The notes under the pieces are model-generated. The model was not told the DNA's origin. It did no database searches and saw only the letters and a program-made list of their open reading frames with translations. Of a DNA stretch of 64,000 nucleotides, positions 1-7,305 are shown in pieces. The position numbers and the translations under genes are program-made. Origin of the DNA: Tannerella sp. (lineage in GTDB: Bacteria; Bacteroidota; Bacteroidia; Bacteroidales; Tannerellaceae); assembly GCF_030528505.1 (NCBI RefSeq), contig NZ_JAUMYS010000004.1, positions 1-64,000 of the forward strand, read 5' to 3'. Position 1 is the stretch's first letter. The number at the start of each line of letters is the position of its first letter.

Positions 1-316
1 TGTTGAATTGTTGAGTCGTTTGGTTGTCTGAAAACCGACCGCTGTCGGCTAATGATCCGACCGCAAATGACGCAAATTGCGCAAATGAACGCAAACTAAA
101 TTTGTAGTCAAACGAAAAGTGAAAAGTGAAAAATGAAACCTTTCGGGTGTTTGAATGTTTAGTTGTTGGATTGTTTATTTATTGAGTTGTTGAATTGTTG
201 AGTCATTTGGTTGTCTGAAAACTGACGGCTGACGGCTGAAAGCTAACCGTTAATCAATCAAAAAGTGAAAAAACCGAAATCATCTCCTTTTTCTTCCTTT
301 TATGCGATTTGTGGAC
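1..316. repeat. Intergenic region with a 39-bp repeat pair
   Basis: No gene is seen before the operon that begins at 347. The first 39 bases recur at 188-226 with two mismatches, a spacing of 187 bp. Between them is low-complexity sequence rich in short GAAAAGTGAAAA-type direct repeats. Similar GTTG-rich text appears near 48900, so this is probably dispersed intergenic sequence. No function is inferred. Confidence 0.5.
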
Positions 317-324
317 TATCTTTG
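317..324 (+). promoter_or_regulatory. -7 box of the lolA-like operon
   Basis: TATCTTTG matches the Bacteroidota -7 consensus TAnnTTTG and lies 23 nt before the start codon at 347. A purine-rich TAGGAGGA ribosome-binding stretch follows. It implies that the operon starts here rather than being continued from genes left of the window. Confidence 0.55.
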
Positions 325-346
325 CCCTCAATTCATTAGGAGGAAA

Positions 347-994
347 ATGAAAACAACGAACAAAATACTTCTGTCGCTGCTTATGTGGTCGTCTGTCGTA
401 ACCCTTTCGGCACAAAACAGCTATCAAAAGGCAACCGAAACGCAGAAAAAAGAGATTACGGACAACATCAGACGCGTCGCGCGCGAAATGAAGACGCTCA
501 AAGCGGATTTTACGCAGGTCAAAGAGCTCTCGTTTATGAAAGATCAAGTCACTTCGGAAGGTAAAATGCTGTATAAGCCGAACGACAAGATCCGATGGGA
601 GTATACGCGGCCTTATGCTTACGTCTTTGCGATGGACGGGGATAACGTGCGTATGATATCGGGCGGAAAAACGAACAAAATTCCGGTGCGAGGGAGCAAA
701 CTCTTTACCGAAATCAGCCGGGTGATGATAGGAGGCGTCAGCGGCGCGGGGCTGATCGATTCGCCGGACTTTGCGACAGCGTTTATGATCGGTAAAAGCG
801 ACTGTAAAATCATGCTGACGCCGCGAAAGAAAGAAGTGAAAGACTTATTCTCGTCGATACAGCTCTATGTAGACCGTTCGGACAGCCGCATTCGTCGTGT
901 GGAGCTGATCGAGAAAAGCGGCGACAAAACAATTATCACGCTAAAGAACATCCAACTCAACACGCCTGTCGATGATTCGGTATTTGCTCATTAG
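347..994 (+). CDS. LolA-like outer-membrane lipoprotein carrier protein
   Basis: Predicted 215-residue periplasmic protein. Residues 1-22 form a signal peptide (KTTNKILLSLLMWSS...LSAQ). The mature part follows the LolA pattern: an early amphipathic helix (MKTLKADFTQVKELSF), then beta strands with the family-typical phrase GKMLYKPNDKIRWEYTRPYAYVFAMDG. LolA carries lipoproteins across the periplasm; copies inside aryl-polyene-type clusters are thought to carry a lipid product instead. The start at 347 is chosen over an upstream ATG at 302 because only 347 has a good ribosome-binding site and gives a clean signal peptide. The gene overlaps the next by 23 nt, so the two are coupled. The fold assignment is strong; the cargo is inferred from the neighbours. 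Confidence 0.8.
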   Translation: MKTTNKILLSLLMWSSVVTLSAQNSYQKATETQKKEITDNIRRVAREMKTLKADFTQVKELSFMKDQVTSEGKMLYKPNDKIRWEYTRPYAYVFAMDGDNVRMISGGKTNKIPVRGSKLFTEISRVMIGGVSGAGLIDSPDFATAFMIGKSDCKIMLTPRKKEVKDLFSSIQLYVDRSDSRIRRVELIEKSGDKTIITLKNIQLNTPVDDSVFAH

Positions 995-1541
995 TCTGTC
1001 GCTCCTGCTGGCCGGATGCAGTACCGTGCCGGCGTTGCGACGCTCAGCCGATGCCCAACCTTCCGACGCTCCCGTCTGGACGTCCGCGCGACGCTCGGAA
1101 ACGGAACGAAACACGTACCGGGTCGTGCTGCGGACACCGAAAAACGAACTGTCGGGGCTTTGCATCCTCCGGAAGAATGGCGATACGTGGCGCGGCACGC
1201 TGATGAACGAATTCGGCTTTAAAGCGTTCGATTTTTCGACAACGAATCGCCGGTGCGAGTTGCAGGATGTGCAGTCGATGCTCGATAAATGGTATATCCG
1301 TCGCACCATCGCGTCGGATCTGCATTTTCTCATCGAGTGCGACCATCCAGAAGCGCCTTTTGCCCGCAAAATCGTACGGTACGAACAACATAACATGCTT
1401 GTGGTGAGTCATGGAAAAAAGGAATTGACGGTTTTACCGGACGGCATGCTGCGGCTCGTCAACCGTCGGCATAATCTGACGTACGAATTGCGGAAATTAA
1501 CGGAAACGGAGACTGATAACACGACACCATATGCTGAATAA
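972..1541 (+). CDS. Lipoprotein, possibly LolB-like
   Basis: Predicted 189-residue lipoprotein with a short hydrophobic leader ending in the lipobox LAGC, so Cys16 is the predicted lipidation site. The mature part contains short beta-strand segments (NELSGLCILRKNGDTWRGTL, then FGFKAFDFS) reminiscent of the LolA/LolB half-barrel, and it follows a LolA-like gene directly. A LolB-like acceptor role in the outer membrane is therefore reasonable, but no diagnostic motif proves it. It starts inside the 3' end of the lolA-like gene and its own end overlaps the following hotdog gene by 11 nt, consistent with coupled translation of a single transcript. Confidence 0.65.
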   Translation: MIRYLLISLSLLLAGCSTVPALRRSADAQPSDAPVWTSARRSETERNTYRVVLRTPKNELSGLCILRKNGDTWRGTLMNEFGFKAFDFSTTNRRCELQDVQSMLDKWYIRRTIASDLHFLIECDHPEAPFARKIVRYEQHNMLVVSHGKKELTVLPDGMLRLVNRRHNLTYELRKLTETETDNTTPYAE

Positions 1542-1902
1542 TACATTTTATACCATCCGTAAGCGTACCGATAGGGAAGGAGGCGTCGACTACCGTGTGT
1601 CGCTCAACGCTTCGCACGTCATTTACGAGGCTCACTTTCCCGATAATCCCGTTACGCCCGGCGTGTGCATCATCCAGATGATCAAAGAACTCGTCGAAGC
1701 ATACCGCGGCACGACGTTGTTTCTCCGGACGATTAAGAACGTGAAATTCGTGAAAGTCATCGACCCGCGAATCGTCAGCGAACTCACCTTCGCGCTCAAC
1801 GTAACGATACAGGACGACGGGATGATCGCCGTTTCGGGCATCGTAGGCGAAGGCGACACTGTTTTTTCAAAAATAAACCTGCTATTTGAAGAGATGAAAT
1901 GA
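1531..1902 (+). CDS. FabZ-like hotdog dehydratase family protein
   Basis: A 123-residue single hotdog-fold protein with the FabZ signature HFPDNPVTPGV at residues 35-45, followed by the long central helix. FabZ/FabA enzymes dehydrate 3-hydroxyacyl-ACP. His35 matches the catalytic His, but the acidic residue expected 14 positions later (Glu in FabZ, Asp in FabA) is Gln49, so the classical reaction is uncertain. In aryl-polyene and flexirubin-type clusters a small dehydratase of this family takes part in chain building, which suits the acyltransferase and exporter downstream. Its stop overlaps the next start as ATGA. Confidence 0.75.
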   Translation: MLNNTFYTIRKRTDREGGVDYRVSLNASHVIYEAHFPDNPVTPGVCIIQMIKELVEAYRGTTLFLRTIKNVKFVKVIDPRIVSELTFALNVTIQDDGMIAVSGIVGEGDTVFSKINLLFEEMK

Positions 1903-2681
1903 TGCCGGACCGTGAAACGGACATACGACCGGGAACGGAAGCATTATCCGTCTGCGTAATCATCCCGACCTACAACAACGCCAAGACGCTGCGCGAAGTT
2001 TTGGACGCCGCGTTACGACAAAACCTCCCGGTGATCGTCGTAAACGACGGTTCGACCGACGAAACGGCCGCTATCCTGACAGATTTCGCCGGTCGCGTCG
2101 AAATAATTTCCTATCACCCTAACAAAGGCAAGGGGCACGCGCTCAAAAACGGATTCGACCGCGCCGAAAAGCTTGGTTATGCCTATGCCATAACGATGGA
2201 TTCGGACGGACAGCATGCCGCGACCGACATCGCGCGTTTTACGGAGGCCTTGAGCCGGTATCCCGACGCGCTGATCATCGGCCAACGCATCGTCGAAGGC
2301 AATATGCCTCCCAAAAACTCGTTCGCCAACCAATTTTCGAACTTCTGGTTCGCCGTACAGACCGCCCGACGCCTGCGCGACACGCAAAACGGCTTCCGTC
2401 TCTATCCGCTGCGCGCCATGAAAGGGATGCGACCCTTCTCATCGCGCTACGAAGCCGAGTTGGAACTGCTCGTGCGCTGCCGATGGAAAGGCATACGCAT
2501 CGTTTCCGTGCCCACGCACGTCTATTACGCGCCCGAAGGGGAACGCGTGACGCATTTTCGGCCGGGAAAGGATTTTGTGCGTATCAGCGTTCTCAACACG
2601 ATTCTCGTAATCGCCGCGATGCTCTACGGATATCCTTCGATGCTCTATCATTCCCTCTTCAAACGCAGCCCGAAGCCATGA
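1899..2681 (+). CDS. Family 2 glycosyltransferase
   Basis: A 260-residue GT-A-fold glycosyltransferase of family GT2, dolichyl-phosphate-mannose-synthase-like. Seen directly: the N-terminal nucleotide-binding strand VCVIIPTYNNAKTL (residues ~13-26), VVNDGSTDET (~45-54), and the metal/nucleotide motif TMDSDGQH (~100-107). The C-terminus has a hydrophobic stretch (VLNTILVIAAMLYGYPSML) that may attach it to the inner membrane. It lies in the coupled operon between a hotdog dehydratase and an MMPL/acyltransferase fusion; glycosyl- or acyl-transfer genes occupy this position in aryl-polyene-like clusters. The acceptor is unknown. Both ends overlap their neighbours by 4 nt (ATGA). Confidence 0.8.
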   Translation: MMPDRETDIRPGTEALSVCVIIPTYNNAKTLREVLDAALRQNLPVIVVNDGSTDETAAILTDFAGRVEIISYHPNKGKGHALKNGFDRAEKLGYAYAITMDSDGQHAATDIARFTEALSRYPDALIIGQRIVEGNMPPKNSFANQFSNFWFAVQTARRLRDTQNGFRLYPLRAMKGMRPFSSRYEAELELLVRCRWKGIRIVSVPTHVYYAPEGERVTHFRPGKDFVRISVLNTILVIAAMLYGYPSMLYHSLFKRSPKP

Positions 2682-5600
2682 CAAAGTTCTTTCTTTCCGT
2701 CTACGATTATTTTTCATCGCGCAAAAGCTTGCTTTTTATCCTTTTGCTCGTGCTGATCGCGGTCTTTCTGGGATTAGCTTCGCAAGTGCGTTTTACGGAA
2801 GACATCTCACGGTTCCTGCCCTCGGATAAAACGAACGAGCGCATCAACAACGCTTATCGTTACGTCGCTTCTTCGAACAAAATCACGATTTATTGCACCG
2901 CGAAGGATTCGACCGACCGCGAAAAGCAGATGCGAGCCGTCGATGCGCTCGTCGAACGGCTGCAAACGGCCACCGACACCACCCAAGTGAAGCATATCCT
3001 CTACAAAATAGACCCGGCCGAGATGATGTCTGTCGCCCTGTTCGTCATAGAGAATATGCCTTATTGTCTTGACGATGATGATTATCGCCGGATGGATACG
3101 CTTGTAACGCGTAAGGCCTTAGCACGGCAATTAGAGATGGATCGAAACATCCTGACCTCCTCGGCCGGCATGATGGTGCGTCAGCATCTCCTCGCCGATC
3201 CCCTCCAACTGACCGCGAACCTCATGAGCAAGCTCCGAGACTTTCAGGCGGGCGCACGATTCGACCTGTATCAGGATTATATCTTCTCGGACGACGGCCA
3301 AGCGCTGATCGTTGTGGACTGTGCCATCCCCGCGAGCGAAACATCGGCCAACAAACACTTCGTCGAAACGCTGAATACCTGCATGAGGGAAACGGAGAAA
3401 GCCTTCGACGGCATCTCGTTCCGCAGTTTCGGCGCCGCGGAGATCGCTTTGACCAATGCCGGACAAATCCGACGCGATACGCTCCTCTCAAGCCTCTTCG
3501 CCGTGGTAATCGTACTCGCGCTCCTGATCTTTACGTTTCGCGACGCGCGAAAAATCGGGCTGATCTTCGCCTCCGTCACCTTCGGCGGTCTGTTTGCTCT
3601 CGGACTGATGCACCTTATCCGGGGCGAAGTCTCCATTATCGCCGTCGGCATCAGCTCCATCATGTTCGGCATCGCCATCAATTATCCGCTGCATTTCATC
3701 GGACATCATGGAAGCGTGCCCGACTCTCGGTTCGTGATCAAAGACATCATCCAACCGCTCACGATCGGTAACATCACGACCGTAGGCGCTTTCATGAGCC
3801 TTGTATTCGTCGGCTCGGATGCCATGTGCGATCTGGGCTGGTTCGCATCCCTGTTGCTTGTCGGTACAATCCTGTTCGTGTTGCTGTTTTTGCCCCATCT
3901 GTTGCCTCGTCACGGTCGGAAACCGGTCCGTTCGCACGCGCCTTTCGGACGATTCGTAGACCGCCCCTTCGAAAAGAATCGCTGGCTTGTCGCAATCATC
4001 ATCGTCGTTACCGTTTTGCTTGCTTTCTCGGGCGATGAGTCGCACTTCGAGGCCGATATGCGAAAAATCAACTACATGACCGATACGCAGCAGCAAGAAT
4101 ACGAACGGATGAGAGGTTTGCTCAACGATCACCGTCATGTACTTTATTACGTGACCGAAGGAAACACGCCCGAAGCAGCCCTGACGGCCAACGAAGAGAG
4201 TTTAGCCGGATTAAAGGAGCTGCTGACTGCAGGAGAAATATCGAAAATCGGAGGCATCGGCCATTTTTTGCCTTCGCCCTCACGACAAACCGCGCAGGTG
4301 AAGCGCTGGAACAATTTCTGGGAGCAACATCGCGACAGCGTTCGGACTTATCTCGCCGAAGAGGGACAAAAACTCGGTTTTCGTGCCGACGCATTCCATC
4401 TCTTCGAGGGAATAATCGGTCACACGTGGGAAAAAACCACTTTGTCGCACTTCGATCCGATCAAAGAAACGTTGGCGCGAAACTACGTCCTCGAAAATGA
4501 CGGTAAAACGATGATCGTAAACCTGCTTTATGTCGATGGGGACAAAGCGCAGTCGATCGAAGAAAAACTGAATGGACCGAAAAGCGCGTCGTCGTCCATC
4601 GCTTTCGATGCCGGCTCGATCACTCGACGTATGATCGCCTCCCTTTCCGATAATTTTAACTACGTTCTCTATATCTGCGGACTGATTGTCTTCGTCTTCC
4701 TGCTCTTTTCGCTCGGACGCCTCGAATTGACGCTTATGGCCTTCACACCATTGGCGCTGAGTTGGGTATGGATACTCGGACTGATGGGGCTATTCGATAT
4801 CAAGTTTAATATTGTCAACATCATTCTGGCTACATTCATTTTCGGGCAAGGAGATGACTATACGATTTTTATGACGGAAGGACTGATGTATGAATATACG
4901 TACCGGCGCAAAACTTTATCGTCGTACAAGAACAGTATTGCCCTTTCGGCCGCGATTATGTTCGTCGGGATGGGGATGCTGATCTTTGCCAAACACCCGG
5001 CATTGCGTTCGCTGGGCGAAGTAACCGTAGTCGGGATGCTTTCGGTCGTGGTGATGGCCTACGTTTTCCCGCCGTTCCTGTTCGGACTCCTGACGATGCG
5101 AAAAGGACGCAAGCGTCTGATGCCCGTAACGCTGAAAAACCTGTTCAGTACCGTATACGCCTTCCTTGTTTTCCTTGTCGCCAGTCCTTTTATCACGTTG
5201 GCGGGATGGGGAATGGCAACCTTCGGACGCGCGACGGAAAAGAAGAAGATGGCATACCATCGGTTGCTGTATCGAATCGCCCGGTTTGTGATTTATCGCA
5301 TTCCGCAAGTGAAAACAACGTTCAACAACTTGTCCGGCGAGACGTTCGAGCGTCCGGGAGTGATTATCTGTAACCATCAATCGCACCTCGATCTGATGTG
5401 CATCATGATGCTCACGCCCAAACTCATTATCCTGACGAACGATTGGGTGTGGAATTCGCCTTTTTACGGACAATTGATTCGATATGCCGACTTTTATCCC
5501 GTCTCGAACGGTATCGAACAGATGATCGACCGTTTGCGCGACGCCGTCGAACGCGGTTATTCCATCGTAATTTTTCCCGAAGGCACACGATCGCCCGATT

Positions 5601-6163
5601 GCTCCATCCTTCGCTTTCATCGCGGGGCATTTTATCTCGCCGAACAGTTGCAAATCGATCTCATTCCAGTGATGATTCACGGCGTAGGACATGTATTGCC
5701 CAAGCAAGAGTTTATGCTTCGCAAAGGAGAGATCCATATTCAAATCATGTCCCGCATTACTCCCGATGACGCCCGATTCAGTCGTAACTATTCCCAGCGA
5801 GCGAAAGAAGTACGCCAATATTACCGACGCGAATACGGAGCAATCTGCCGTGAATACGAGACACCGGCTTATTACGCCGATCTGGTGAAGCATAACTACA
5901 TCTATAAAGGCCCCGCGGTAGAGCGCGAGGTGCGTGCCAATCTGCGAAAACACAACAATTACGTCGCAGAGATCGCCGCCCTGCCCGACGAAGGAGAAGT
6001 GACGATCGAAAACACGGGCTACGGAGAATTTGCTCTCTTGTTGGCTTTGGTAAAAAAGAAACTTCAAATCATTGCCGTAGAACCTGATGACGATAAACGC
6101 GAGCTGGCCGAAAATTGCGCTTCCGTGCCTCCGAATTTGCGGTATGTCGCTCGAATTTCTTGA
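2678..6163 (+). CDS. MMPL/RND-type exporter fused to a lysophosphatidic-acid-type acyltransferase
   Basis: Predicted 1161-residue fusion. Residues ~1-830 form an RND/MMPL exporter: a TM helix at ~14-36, a soluble domain, a block of TM helices (~265-430), a second soluble domain and a second TM block (~650-830). Residues ~880-1060 are a PlsC-type acyltransferase with NHQSHLD (HX4D, His900) and FPEGTRS (~966). The last ~80 residues resemble a methyltransferase fragment (GYGEFALLLA, IIAVEPDDDKRELAE) that stops early. The start at 2678 is chosen for its ATGA overlap with the upstream gene and because a hydrophobic helix follows. The likely role is acylation and export of the lipid made by the pathway. 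Last gene of the operon. Confidence 0.85.
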   Translation: MTKFFLSVYDYFSSRKSLLFILLLVLIAVFLGLASQVRFTEDISRFLPSDKTNERINNAYRYVASSNKITIYCTAKDSTDREKQMRAVDALVERLQTATDTTQVKHILYKIDPAEMMSVALFVIENMPYCLDDDDYRRMDTLVTRKALARQLEMDRNILTSSAGMMVRQHLLADPLQLTANLMSKLRDFQAGARFDLYQDYIFSDDGQALIVVDCAIPASETSANKHFVETLNTCMRETEKAFDGISFRSFGAAEIALTNAGQIRRDTLLSSLFAVVIVLALLIFTFRDARKIGLIFASVTFGGLFALGLMHLIRGEVSIIAVGISSIMFGIAINYPLHFIGHHGSVPDSRFVIKDIIQPLTIGNITTVGAFMSLVFVGSDAMCDLGWFASLLLVGTILFVLLFLPHLLPRHGRKPVRSHAPFGRFVDRPFEKNRWLVAIIIVVTVLLAFSGDESHFEADMRKINYMTDTQQQEYERMRGLLNDHRHVLYYVTEGNTPEAALTANEESLAGLKELLTAGEISKIGGIGHFLPSPSRQTAQVKRWNNFWEQHRDSVRTYLAEEGQKLGFRADAFHLFEGIIGHTWEKTTLSHFDPIKETLARNYVLENDGKTMIVNLLYVDGDKAQSIEEKLNGPKSASSSIAFDAGSITRRMIASLSDNFNYVLYICGLIVFVFLLFSLGRLELTLMAFTPLALSWVWILGLMGLFDIKFNIVNIILATFIFGQGDDYTIFMTEGLMYEYTYRRKTLSSYKNSIALSAAIMFVGMGMLIFAKHPALRSLGEVTVVGMLSVVVMAYVFPPFLFGLLTMRKGRKRLMPVTLKNLFSTVYAFLVFLVASPFITLAGWGMATFGRATEKKKMAYHRLLYRIARFVIYRIPQVKTTFNNLSGETFERPGVIICNHQSHLDLMCIMMLTPKLIILTNDWVWNSPFYGQLIRYADFYPVSNGIEQMIDRLRDAVERGYSIVIFPEGTRSPDCSILRFHRGAFYLAEQLQIDLIPVMIHGVGHVLPKQEFMLRKGEIHIQIMSRITPDDARFSRNYSQRAKEVRQYYRREYGAICREYETPAYYADLVKHNYIYKGPAVEREVRANLRKHNNYVAEIAALPDEGEVTIENTGYGEFALLLALVKKKLQIIAVEPDDDKRELAENCASVPPNLRYVARIS

Positions 6164-6424
6164 TGTGAGAAGGGATAAAAGGTCACAAAAAGGCGCATAA
6201 ACGTGTGTCGTTGTCGCTTTTTTCATTCGTTACACAGCTATATTGAGTTGGTCGATATAGAAAAAAGATTGTATTTCATTACTTCTTCTTTCTTTTTATT
6301 CCATTGTTAAAGATAGAGTTGTAGATGCCGCTTGAATTGTTTGATATGTAAAAATGATTTTGTCGGTAGGGAATTACAGAAAAACAACTATCTTTGCACG
6401 ACTTTTAGGAAATCCAAACTATTT
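6164..6424. other. Intergenic region before tRNA-Ser
   Basis: About 260 bp without a credible gene. The only recognisable signal is the TATCTTTG box at 6389-6396, which fits a tRNA-Ser promoter. Confidence 0.5.
6389..6396 (+). promoter_or_regulatory. -7 box for tRNA-Ser
   Basis: TATCTTTG, an exact TAnnTTTG match, 28 nt upstream of the mature tRNA 5' end. No well-placed -33 TTTG was found. Confidence 0.5.
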
Positions 6425-6509
6425 GGAAAGATGGCAGAGTGGTCGATTGCGGCGGTCTTGAAAACCGTTGAACTGTGAGGTTCCGGGGGTTCGAATCCCT
6501 CTCTTTCCG
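6425..6509 (+). tRNA. tRNA-Ser(TGA)
   Basis: An 85-nt class II tRNA. The acceptor stem GGAAAGA pairs with TCTTTCC followed by discriminator G6509. The anticodon loop CTTGAAA gives anticodon TGA, read as Ser. A long variable arm precedes the T-arm GGGGGTTCGAATCCC. CCA is not encoded. Confidence 0.95.
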
Positions 6510-6513
6510 CTGG

Positions 6514-6557
6514 AGAAGGGGTGTAAATCAGTGATCTGTACGATTTCACCCTTTTCT
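6514..6557 (+). terminator. Possible terminator after tRNA-Ser
   Basis: An imperfect inverted repeat pairs AGAAGGGGTGTAAATC with GATTTCACCCTTTTCT around a 12-nt loop. There is no good T-run after it, so termination is only suggested. Confidence 0.35.
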
Positions 6558-6613
6558 GTATCCAAAAACTTACGCGCAATAAAAACTACAGAAATTACCT
6601 CTTGGCTCTTGGG

Positions 6614-6644
6614 TTTGTTTATTGAACGGATTGTAATACCTTTG
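6614..6644 (+). promoter_or_regulatory. -33/-7 promoter of the beta-barrel gene
   Basis: TTTG at 6614-6617 and TACCTTTG at 6637-6644 are separated by 19 nt, which fits the Bacteroidota sigma-ABfr consensus TTTG-N19-21-TAnnTTTG. The start codon follows 37 nt downstream. Confidence 0.7.
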
Positions 6645-6680
6645 CAATCGAATATAAACATATAATGATAGGAGATAGAG

Positions 6681-7283
6681 ATGATGAAAAAAATGAAGTG
6701 GTTTTTATTGGTTGCGGCATTGTTGGCTGCCCCCGCGATGCAGGCACAGTTGCGCTTCGGTGTGAAAGGCGGGGTAAACATTGCCTCCGTGAAGTTTAAT
6801 CAGGATGTGATCGATTCGGAGAACATCACCGGATTTCATATCGGTCCGATGATTGAGATGGTGATTCCCGTAGCCGGTCTGGGTGTCGATGCGGCAGTAG
6901 TGTACAGTCAGAAAGGATTCGGATTGAAAGATAAAGGATACCGAAATGATTACATTGATGTACCGGTCAATCTGAAGTACAAGATTATGTTGCCGCTTGT
7001 CAAACCTTACGTGGCGGCCGGCCCGTATGCTTCGTTCCGCGTGTCGGGCGACAAGCTGAGAGATATCCCCGGAAGCATCAGTGAACAATTGAAAACAAAG
7101 AGTTTTGGGGCTGGTCTCAATTTTACGGCCGGTGCCGAGGTATTCGATATCGTACAAGTAGGATTGACGTACAGTCTGGGGCTCACGGACAATTATGAAA
7201 AGCTTGACACAAAGAACTTCGATGTTGTTTCTACCCTCGGTAAGCCGCATACGTGGATGATTTCGGCTGCCGTATTCTTCTAA
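6681..7283 (+). CDS. Outer-membrane beta-barrel protein, PorT-like
   Basis: A 200-residue protein with a Sec signal peptide (MKWFLLVAALLAAPAMQAQ) and a mature part of alternating strands and Gly/aromatic turns: LRFGVKGGVNIASV at the mature N-terminus, GFHIGPMIEMVIP, LKYKIMLPLVKPYVAAGPYASFRV, and a final strand TWMISAAVFF ending in Phe as outer-membrane barrels do. It fits the small barrel family common in Bacteroidota (OMP_b-brl/PorT-like); the precise function is unknown. ATG also occurs at 6684 and 6690, so the exact start could move by one to three codons. Its own promoter precedes it, and priA follows after 22 bp and may be co-transcribed. Confidence 0.75.
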   Translation: MMKKMKWFLLVAALLAAPAMQAQLRFGVKGGVNIASVKFNQDVIDSENITGFHIGPMIEMVIPVAGLGVDAAVVYSQKGFGLKDKGYRNDYIDVPVNLKYKIMLPLVKPYVAAGPYASFRVSGDKLRDIPGSISEQLKTKSFGAGLNFTAGAEVFDIVQVGLTYSLGLTDNYEKLDTKNFDVVSTLGKPHTWMISAAVFF

Positions 7284-7305
7284 AGGAAGATTCCCCTTAG
7301 AACGT

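Noticed and set aside
3488..4138. Long minus-strand open frame opposite the MMPL gene
   Set aside because: The plus strand encodes clear transmembrane and RND motifs; the opposite frame is a shadow with His/Asp/Gln-rich nonsense composition.
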